From positions 1-32,246 of the forward strand of contig JAEEXN010000027.1 in NCBI GenBank assembly GCA_016291595.1: a stretch of 32,246 bases of DNA, given 5' to 3'. Shown one piece after another: positions 26,743 to 32,246 of the stretch (position 1 is its first letter; every line of letters starts with the position of its first letter). The position numbers and the translations under genes are program-made. The notes below the pieces were generated by a model, which did not search any database, was not told the DNA's origin, and saw only the letters and a list, made by a program, of their open reading frames with translations. The DNA is from Prevotella sp. (GTDB taxonomy: Bacteria > Bacteroidota > Bacteroidia > Bacteroidales > Bacteroidaceae).

Positions 26743-26805
26743 AGAGCAGCCTTCCAGAACTCCAGAGCAGCCCTTTAGAACACCAGAGCAGCCCTCCAGC
26801 TATCA
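26743..26805. repeat. 21-bp tandem repeat, three units
   Basis: Units start at 26743, 26764 and 26785 and each begin AGAGCAGCC; the remainder varies by a few bases (for example CTTCCAGAACTCC against CCTTTAGAACACC). It lies in the 520-base gap between the divergent GH28 and sppA genes. The rest of that gap holds the two promoters, a hairpin and no coding sequence I can support. Confidence 0.75.
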
Positions 26806-27001
26806 TCAACACGCCCATTAAAAATTCCGGGCAAAACTATCGTTTTTTGGCATCACCCCACAAAGATTCCACATACAACTCCGGAGAATTCCGACGAAAT
26901 GCATGCTCAAAAGAGGCTGTCATTCAACAAGATAAACGGGCAAAAGAACCAGTAAAGGAAAAGTTTTTACGTTTTTTCTCGTCTATTACACTTTTTTTTC
27001 G

Positions 27002-27009
27002 TAACTTTG
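27002..27009 (+). promoter_or_regulatory. Bacteroidetes -7 promoter element for sppA
   Basis: TAACTTTG is a perfect TAnnTTTG match, about 120 bases before the sppA ATG, preceded by T-rich DNA in the -33 region. The identical octamer precedes the tRNA at 32087. It implies a long leader of roughly 110 bases for sppA. Confidence 0.7.
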
Positions 27010-27130
27010 CAAAGAAGTAGCGACTACATCCTGCTATGGCATGGAAAAGAATTCGTTTCTTTTGCTCTTTGCAGGGTTTTCGTAGCCTTACCTGTTGATA
27101 ACTGAGGAATAAACAGAAAAAAAACAGATT

Positions 27131-28909
27131 ATGAAAGATTTTTTTAAGTATGTAGCTGCCACGGTTGTTGGCCTCATTTTGTTTTTTGTTGTTATCGGCA
27201 TCTTTGGTGCCATGAGCATTGTTGGTATGATTGCCTCGAGCGAGGCCACAAAGAATGTGAAAGACAACTCAGTTTTTGTTTTGAATCTCTCGGGAGCCAT
27301 GAGCGAGCGCTCAGAGTCTTCTATCAGAGACCAAGTGATGGGCCAGACCGCAGGGGCTATTGGCCTGGAAGATGTGCTCAAAGCCATTGAGAAAGCAAAA
27401 GACAATGAGAAGATTAAAGGAATCTATATCGAGTCAGGCATGTTCGCGCCCGACACATACGCCGGCTTGCAGGAAATCCGCAATGCCCTTCTCGATTTCA
27501 AGAAGAGCGGAAAATGGATTGTTTCGTATGGCGATAATTACACACAAGCCACCTATTATCTCGCCTCGGTAGCTGATAAGATTTTCCTCAATCCTCAGGG
27601 GCAAGTCAGCTGGCAGGGAATGGCTTCTCAACCATACTTCCTGAAAGACCTGATGGCTAAATTCGGTGTCAAGATGCAGCTGGCCAAGGTCGGAGCCTAT
27701 AAGAGTGCTCCTGAGATGTTTACTGCCGACAAGATGAGCGACCCCAATCGTGAGCAGGTGACTGCCTACGTGCAGGGCATCTGGAACAACATCCTGAAAG
27801 CTGTCTCGGAAAGCCGCAAAATCAGCGTGGAGGCACTTAACCAGTATGCCGACAACGTCATCACATTCACCGATCCAAAGAACTATGTAGCCTATAAGTT
27901 TGTTGACAAACTGATTTATGCTGACGAAGTGAAGGGTGAAGTTAAGAAGATGCTGAAGATTGACGATGATAAGAACATCAACCAGCTGAGCCTGGCAGAT
28001 ATGGCCAACGTAAAGAAAAAGAACAGCGATGGCGAGCAGATTGCCGTTTACTATGCTTACGGTGACATCGTAGACAACGAGAGCGGCGGCTTGTTCAATA
28101 CAGGTGGCCACTTGATACAATCCGGCGTGGTGTGCAAGGACCTGGAAGGACTGATGAACGACGAGGACGTGAAGGCTGTTGTCATCCGCGTTAACTCGGG
28201 CGGTGGAAGCGCCTACGCCTCTGAGCAGATTTGGCGCAGCGTAAAACTGCTGAAGGCCAAGAAGCCTGTTGTCATCAGCATGGGAGGTATGGCTGCATCT
28301 GGCGGTTACTATATCAGTTGCATTGCCGACTACATCTTTGCGGAGCCCACCACTCTGACGGGCAGCATCGGCATCTTCGGCATGTTCCCCGACGTGAGTA
28401 ATCTGCTGACACAGAAACTGGGTGTGAAATTCGACGAGGTGAAGACCAATAAGAATGCCGGATTCGGTTCGCTGGCACGTCCGTTTAACGAAGAGGAAAT
28501 GTCGTATCTGAATGCTTATATCGATCGCGGATACGACCTGTTCCGCTCGCGCGTTGCCGAAGGCCGCAAGATGTCGGTGGAAGATGTTGAGAAGATTGCC
28601 CAAGGACATGTTTGGCTGGGTCAGGACGCTCTGAAAATCAAGCTTGTCGACCAACTGGGAGACCTCGACGAGGCCATTGCCAAAGCAGCAGAATTAGCAA
28701 AGCTGAAAGAGTATTATCCTGCTTATTATCCTGGCAAAGCCGACTGGATTACTCAGCTGATGAATGAGACAAAGAGCAAAGGCAGCTATCTGGATGAGCA
28801 CATGCGTATGCTGTTAGGCGAGCTTTACGAGCCTTTCATGCTGTTGAAGAATATCGACAAGCACAACGCCATTCAGGCCAGAGTGCCGTTCTCGCTGAAC
28901 ATCAAGTAA
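27131..28909 (+). CDS. sppA: Signal peptide peptidase SppA, long (67K) type
   Basis: 592 residues. One N-terminal membrane segment (about 5-36) anchors the protein, with two tandem S49 domains in the periplasm. The Ser-Lys dyad is visible: Lys191 in AYKSAPE from the first repeat and Ser390 in AASGGYY from the second; VNSGGGSAYASE (355-365) is also typical. SppA degrades signal peptides left in the inner membrane after export. The length matches the double-domain bacterial form. It begins a + strand housekeeping cluster with lpxK, the purine nucleoside phosphorylase and thiL. Confidence 0.96.
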   Translation: MKDFFKYVAATVVGLILFFVVIGIFGAMSIVGMIASSEATKNVKDNSVFVLNLSGAMSERSESSIRDQVMGQTAGAIGLEDVLKAIEKAKDNEKIKGIYIESGMFAPDTYAGLQEIRNALLDFKKSGKWIVSYGDNYTQATYYLASVADKIFLNPQGQVSWQGMASQPYFLKDLMAKFGVKMQLAKVGAYKSAPEMFTADKMSDPNREQVTAYVQGIWNNILKAVSESRKISVEALNQYADNVITFTDPKNYVAYKFVDKLIYADEVKGEVKKMLKIDDDKNINQLSLADMANVKKKNSDGEQIAVYYAYGDIVDNESGGLFNTGGHLIQSGVVCKDLEGLMNDEDVKAVVIRVNSGGGSAYASEQIWRSVKLLKAKKPVVISMGGMAASGGYYISCIADYIFAEPTTLTGSIGIFGMFPDVSNLLTQKLGVKFDEVKTNKNAGFGSLARPFNEEEMSYLNAYIDRGYDLFRSRVAEGRKMSVEDVEKIAQGHVWLGQDALKIKLVDQLGDLDEAIAKAAELAKLKEYYPAYYPGKADWITQLMNETKSKGSYLDEHMRMLLGELYEPFMLLKNIDKHNAIQARVPFSLNIK

Positions 28910-28958
28910 ATCAACATTTTAGGACTCAAGACAAACAAGATACATACGACTATCGGAT

Positions 28959-30128
28959 ATGGAAGGCGACTTTATCAAAATCAACGAATGGTTGCTTCCG
29001 CTAAGCTGGCTTTACGGACTTGGCGTGAAAATGAGGAACCAGCTATTTGAGCTTGGTATCCTGAAAAGTCGCAGTTTCAAGACTCCTGTCATCTCTGTGG
29101 GAAACATCACCGTAGGCGGCGCAGGAAAAACGCCGCATGTGGAGTACCTCATCCGCCTGTTAAAGGACCAGCATCAAGTGGCTGTGCTCAGCCGGGGTTA
29201 TAAGCGCAAGAGTAAAGGCTTCATACTTGCAGACAAGGACACTCCCATGCGCATGATTGGTGACGAGCCTTATCAGATGAAGCAGAAATTCCCCGATGTG
29301 ACTATTGCCGTGGACCGCAACCGTTGTCACGGCATCGATTTACTGACCGAATCTGCCGACGAGAAAAGCGCTGATGTGATTCTGCTTGACGACGCGTTCC
29401 AGCATCGGTATGTTAAACCGGGTATCAACATCCTGCTTGTAGACTATCACCGACTGATCATTTACGACAAGTTAATGCCTGCAGGGAGATTGCGTGAGCC
29501 AAAAGACGGAAAAGCCAGGGCTGACATTGTTATTATAACGAAGTGCCCGGCAGACCTAAAGCCGATTGATTATCGCGTCATTACCAAGGCCATGAACCTG
29601 TTCCCCTATCAGGAGTTGTATTTCTCAACGATTGACTATTGTCCGCTTGTTCCGCTATTCGGCGGTGAGGAAATCAAACTGGAGGAAGTTAAAGACATGA
29701 ATGTGCTTTTGCTGACAGGCATTGCCTCGCCCAAGCAGATGCAAGAAGACCTGACGGCTATGGGAGCGAAAGTCAACACACTCACCTACTCTGACCATCA
29801 CCAATTCAAGAAAAAAGATATCGTCCGCATCAACGAGATGTTTGCCGCAATGCCATCTCCGAAAATGATCATCACAACGGAGAAAGACGCAGCCCGCTTG
29901 CATGATATGGAAGGATTGAGCGGTGAGGTCAGGAAGAGCATCTACAAACTGCCCATCAAGGTGAGTTTTATGCTAGAGCAAGAAGAAGAGTTTAACCATA
30001 AAATCACAGGCTATGTACGAAAAAATTCAAGAAACAGCATCCTGGTTAAAACAAAGGATGAACACAAGTCCAAAGACAGCCATCGTTCTGGGAACGGGCC
30101 TCGGACAATTAGCTTCAGAAATAACTGA
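28959..30128 (+). CDS. lpxK: Tetraacyldisaccharide 4'-kinase (lipid A biosynthesis)
   Basis: 389 residues. An N-terminal hydrophobic segment (about 10-22) associates it with the inner membrane. The Walker A region VGNITVGGAGKTP (47-59, Lys57), GDEP (101-104), LLDDAFQHR (142-150) and MPAGRLREP (173-181) are LpxK hallmarks. It phosphorylates the 4' position of the lipid A disaccharide precursor. It follows sppA by 49 bases. Its last 38 codons overlap the start of the phosphorylase gene out of frame; the final ~25 residues (KTKDEHKSKD and after) look like an unconserved polar extension. Confidence 0.95.
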   Translation: MEGDFIKINEWLLPLSWLYGLGVKMRNQLFELGILKSRSFKTPVISVGNITVGGAGKTPHVEYLIRLLKDQHQVAVLSRGYKRKSKGFILADKDTPMRMIGDEPYQMKQKFPDVTIAVDRNRCHGIDLLTESADEKSADVILLDDAFQHRYVKPGINILLVDYHRLIIYDKLMPAGRLREPKDGKARADIVIITKCPADLKPIDYRVITKAMNLFPYQELYFSTIDYCPLVPLFGGEEIKLEEVKDMNVLLLTGIASPKQMQEDLTAMGAKVNTLTYSDHHQFKKKDIVRINEMFAAMPSPKMIITTEKDAARLHDMEGLSGEVRKSIYKLPIKVSFMLEQEEEFNHKITGYVRKNSRNSILVKTKDEHKSKDSHRSGNGPRTISFRNN

Positions 30129-30828
30129 TACTTACGAGTTTCCGTACAACGAGATTCCCAATTTTCCTGTATCTACCGTAGAAGGTCATGCTGGAAAACT
30201 CATCTTCGGAAAACTCGGTGGCGTGGATATTCTTGCTATGCAGGGACGATTCCACTACTATGAAGGCTGGTCGATGAAAGAAGTAACATTCCCCGTGCGC
30301 GTGATGTACGAGCTGGGTATTAAGACACTTATTGTCAGCAACGCATCAGGCGGAATGAACTCCTCTTTCAAAATCGGAGACCTGATGATTATCACCGACC
30401 ACATTAACATGTTCCCCGAGCATCCTCTGCGCGGAAAGAACTTCCCCACAGGACCTCGTTTCCCCGATATGCACGAGACATATAGCCAGAAACTGGTTGC
30501 TATGGCCGACCAAATTGCTGAGGAGAAAGGCATACATGTGGTTCATGGTGTTTATGTTGGTGTACAAGGTCCAACCTTTGAGACACCTTCTGAATATAGG
30601 ATGTACCGTAAACTTGGTGGCGATGCCGTCGGTATGAGTACTGTGCCAGAGGTCATTGTTGCCCATCATTGCGGTATTGAGACATTCGGTCTGAGTGTTA
30701 TTACCGACTTGGGAGGTTTTGAGGTGCCAGTAGCAGTTAGCCACGAGGAAGTTCAAATAGCAGCTAACAAAGCCCAGCCGCTCATGGCAGAAATCGTGCG
30801 CGAGTTAGTTGTTCGGCTGAATAAGTGA
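30013..30828 (+). CDS. punA: Purine nucleoside phosphorylase, trimeric inosine/guanosine type
   Basis: 271 residues. It shows the trimeric PNP motifs: GTGLGQLASEI (27-37), VEGHAGKLIFGKL (56-68), MQGRFHYYEGW (76-86), SNASGGMN (109-116), GVQGPTFETPSEYRM (183-197) with Glu189, and GMSTVPEVIVA (207-217) with Met207. It phosphorolyses purine nucleosides to base and ribose-1-phosphate for salvage. The position matching human Asn243 is Asp232 (VITDLGG). The start at 30013 gives the normal family N-terminus but lies 116 bases inside lpxK; starting at Met16 would remove conserved sequence and still overlap. Confidence 0.93.
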   Translation: MYEKIQETASWLKQRMNTSPKTAIVLGTGLGQLASEITDTYEFPYNEIPNFPVSTVEGHAGKLIFGKLGGVDILAMQGRFHYYEGWSMKEVTFPVRVMYELGIKTLIVSNASGGMNSSFKIGDLMIITDHINMFPEHPLRGKNFPTGPRFPDMHETYSQKLVAMADQIAEEKGIHVVHGVYVGVQGPTFETPSEYRMYRKLGGDAVGMSTVPEVIVAHHCGIETFGLSVITDLGGFEVPVAVSHEEVQIAANKAQPLMAEIVRELVVRLNK

Positions 30829-30906
30829 AAAGAGGCCGGCTTGAGTCTTAACATCACGAACCGATTCTAGTAACGTCAAAACTGTAATCTACAGATAATC
30901 TACAGA

Positions 30907-31992
30907 ATGGAAATAGCAAAACTGGGTGAGTTTGGATTAATAGACCTGCTCACGAAGGACTTGAAAAAGAAAAACGAAAGTACGAAATACGGCGTGGGCG
31001 ATGACTGCGCCGTACTTCATTATCCTGACAAGGAAGTGCTCATTACGACCGACATGCTGATGGAAGGTGTGCATTTCGACCTTACCTATATTGACATGCA
31101 GCATTTGGGCTATAAGTCGGCCATGGTCAACATTAGTGATATTTTTGCCATGAATGGCACACCGCGGCAAATGACTGTCAGTTTGGCTTTGAGCAAAAGA
31201 TTTACAGTAGATGACGTTGTGGCATTCTATCAAGGCTTACGAATGGCCTGTGACAAGTGGGGAATAGATATTGTCGGCGGCGACACAACCTCTTCTTATA
31301 CAGGTTTGGCCATCAGCATCACCTGCATTGGAGAAGCACCAAAAGAGAACATTGTATATCGTAATGGAGCAAAGGAGACCGATCTGATTTGCGTTTCAGG
31401 CGATTTGGGAGCATCGTATATGGGGCTTCAACTGCTGGAGCGTGAGAAGTCGGTCTATTATCAGATGGTCAATGAGCATCGGAAGAAATACTCCTCTAAC
31501 ACGAAAGATGGTGAGGGAGCAGAACAACATCCTATTCCAGATTTCCAGCCCGACTTTGCAGGAAAAGAGTATTTGCTACAACGCCAACTGAAGCCTGAGG
31601 CCCGCGGCGATATTATTCAGAAGCTTCGTGAAGCTGGTATCAAGCCCACCGCTATGATGGACATCAGCGACGGTTTGTCGAGTGAGCTGATACACATTTG
31701 CAAGCAGAGCAAGTGTGGTTGCCGCGTATTCGAGAAAAACATCCCGATAGACTACCAGACAGCAGTAATGGCTGAGGAAATGAATATGAATGTAACCACA
31801 TGTGCCTTAAATGGTGGCGAGGATTATGAGCTGCTGTTTACTGTTCCCATTGGAGATTACGAGAAAATCCAAAGCATTGAGGACGTGAAGCTTATTGGCC
31901 ATATTACCAAGCCAGAGCTGGGTTATATGCTGGTAACCCGCAGCGATCAGGAGTTTGAATTGAAGGCACAAGGCTGGAATCCTCTACGGTAA
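30907..31992 (+). CDS. thiL: Thiamine-monophosphate kinase
   Basis: 361 residues. It has the ThiL motifs GDDCA (31-35), TTDMLMEGVHF (47-57), GGDTT (124-128), DISDG (252-256) and NGGEDYELLFT (302-312), which bind metal and nucleotide. It phosphorylates thiamine monophosphate to the active cofactor thiamine diphosphate. It is about 35 residues longer than the E. coli enzyme because of a polar insertion near 180-218. It follows the phosphorylase by 78 bases and is probably in the same transcript. No convincing terminator follows it. Confidence 0.95.
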   Translation: MEIAKLGEFGLIDLLTKDLKKKNESTKYGVGDDCAVLHYPDKEVLITTDMLMEGVHFDLTYIDMQHLGYKSAMVNISDIFAMNGTPRQMTVSLALSKRFTVDDVVAFYQGLRMACDKWGIDIVGGDTTSSYTGLAISITCIGEAPKENIVYRNGAKETDLICVSGDLGASYMGLQLLEREKSVYYQMVNEHRKKYSSNTKDGEGAEQHPIPDFQPDFAGKEYLLQRQLKPEARGDIIQKLREAGIKPTAMMDISDGLSSELIHICKQSKCGCRVFEKNIPIDYQTAVMAEEMNMNVTTCALNGGEDYELLFTVPIGDYEKIQSIEDVKLIGHITKPELGYMLVTRSDQEFELKAQGWNPLR

Positions 31993-32086
31993 AATGGGGG
32001 AAGTAACGAAGGAAGAGAAAATATTAAAAAAGGTTAACGAGAGGCATTTTGTTAATAGTCATTCAAGGATTATCAATTAAAATTCT

Positions 32087-32094
32087 TAACTTTG
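32087..32094 (+). promoter_or_regulatory. Promoter element for tRNA-Phe
   Basis: TAACTTTG, a perfect TAnnTTTG match, ends 18 bases before the tRNA. It implies a very short 5' leader removed by RNase P. Confidence 0.75.
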
Positions 32095-32112
32095 CACTCG
32101 CTAAAAAGAAAT

Positions 32113-32185
32113 GGTGCCTTAGCTCAGTTGGTAGAGCATCGGACTGAAAATCCGTGTGTCCCCGGTTCGATTCCTGGAGGTACCA
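32113..32185 (+). tRNA. tRNA-Phe (anticodon GAA)
   Basis: A 73-base cloverleaf: acceptor arms GGTGCCT and AGGTACC, D arm GCTC/GAGC, anticodon loop CTGAAAA with GAA, and TTCGATT in the T loop (stem CCCGG/CCTGG with one wobble). The discriminator is A. The 3' CCA is not encoded (CTC follows). The first anticodon-stem pair (27-43) is a U-U mismatch. Confidence 0.96.
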
Positions 32186-32201
32186 CTCCTCCTTTCATTA
32201 T

Positions 32202-32240
32202 GACCCCGTAAAGACTTCGGTCGGAGCGGGGTTTCTCTTT
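32202..32240 (+). terminator. Hairpin after tRNA-Phe, probable terminator
   Basis: ACCCCG (32203-32208) pairs with CGGGGT (32227-32232), enclosing an inner GAC/GTC stem with a UUCG tetraloop (32213-32222). A weak T-rich stretch (TTTCTCTTT) follows. Confidence 0.65.
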
Positions 32241-32246
32241 ATAAAT

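Noticed and set aside
26806..27001. Mobile element ends at the PUL/housekeeping junction
   Set aside because: No terminal inverted repeats, target duplication or transposase remnant; only short CCGG/GAATTC-type palindromes are seen.
27434..28654. A 406-codon open frame on the - strand opposite sppA
   Set aside because: It is fully antisense to a well-conserved gene, has no recognisable domain, and its composition follows from the codon pattern of sppA.
31993..32086. Terminator after thiL
   Set aside because: Only a 5-bp TTAAC/GTTAA pairing is visible, with no T run, so it is too weak to call.

Overview
The window looks like a chromosomal segment of a Bacteroidales bacterium, most likely Prevotella or a close relative. 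The reasons are two SusC/SusD pairs, promoters of the Bacteroidetes type (TAnnTTTG near -7), an absence of clear Shine-Dalgarno sequences, A/T-rich leaders, and the GKKxxVK-type C-terminal tails that recur in Prevotella secreted proteins. The genus is an inference; the phylum is well supported.

Positions 1-26610 form a polysaccharide utilisation locus (PUL) that looks built for pectin, specifically acetylated rhamnogalacturonan-I. The left edge cuts into a GH106 alpha-L-rhamnosidase, which is translationally coupled (TAATG) to a GH2 beta-galactosidase-type enzyme on the + strand. These converge, through a bidirectional terminator, on a - strand block read right to left. That block is: GH28 polygalacturonase/rhamnogalacturonidase, SusC1, SusD1, SusC2 (short, without the carboxypeptidase-D-like domain), SusD2, and an unrecognised 690-residue secreted protein ending at a strong terminator. 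After a 658-base gap with its own promoter and a 22-bp tandem repeat array come a giant PL11 lyase fused to autotransporter-type beta repeats, a second PL11 lyase, and a tandem two-domain CE12 acetylesterase. No PUL regulator (HTCS, AraC or ECF sigma/anti-sigma) lies inside the window.

A working model (inference): the two PL11 endolyases and the 690-residue protein share a C-terminal tail resembling a type IX sorting signal and would act at the cell surface. The SusCD pairs import the oligosaccharides. The enzymes without the tail (CE12, GH28, GH106, GH2) would finish deacetylation and stepwise hydrolysis in the periplasm.

Positions 26611-27130 are a divergent intergenic region with a 21-bp tandem repeat and two opposed promoters. 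Positions 27131-31992 are a housekeeping + strand cluster: sppA, lpxK, purine nucleoside phosphorylase (overlapping lpxK by 116 bases) and thiL. The window ends with a tRNA-Phe (GAA) and its own promoter and hairpin.

The most interesting items are the PL11/autotransporter-repeat fusion, the unknown 690-residue protein, the shared tail that divides the PUL proteins into two classes, a 13-bp direct-repeat element in front of both GH28 and SusC1, and the 22-bp array.
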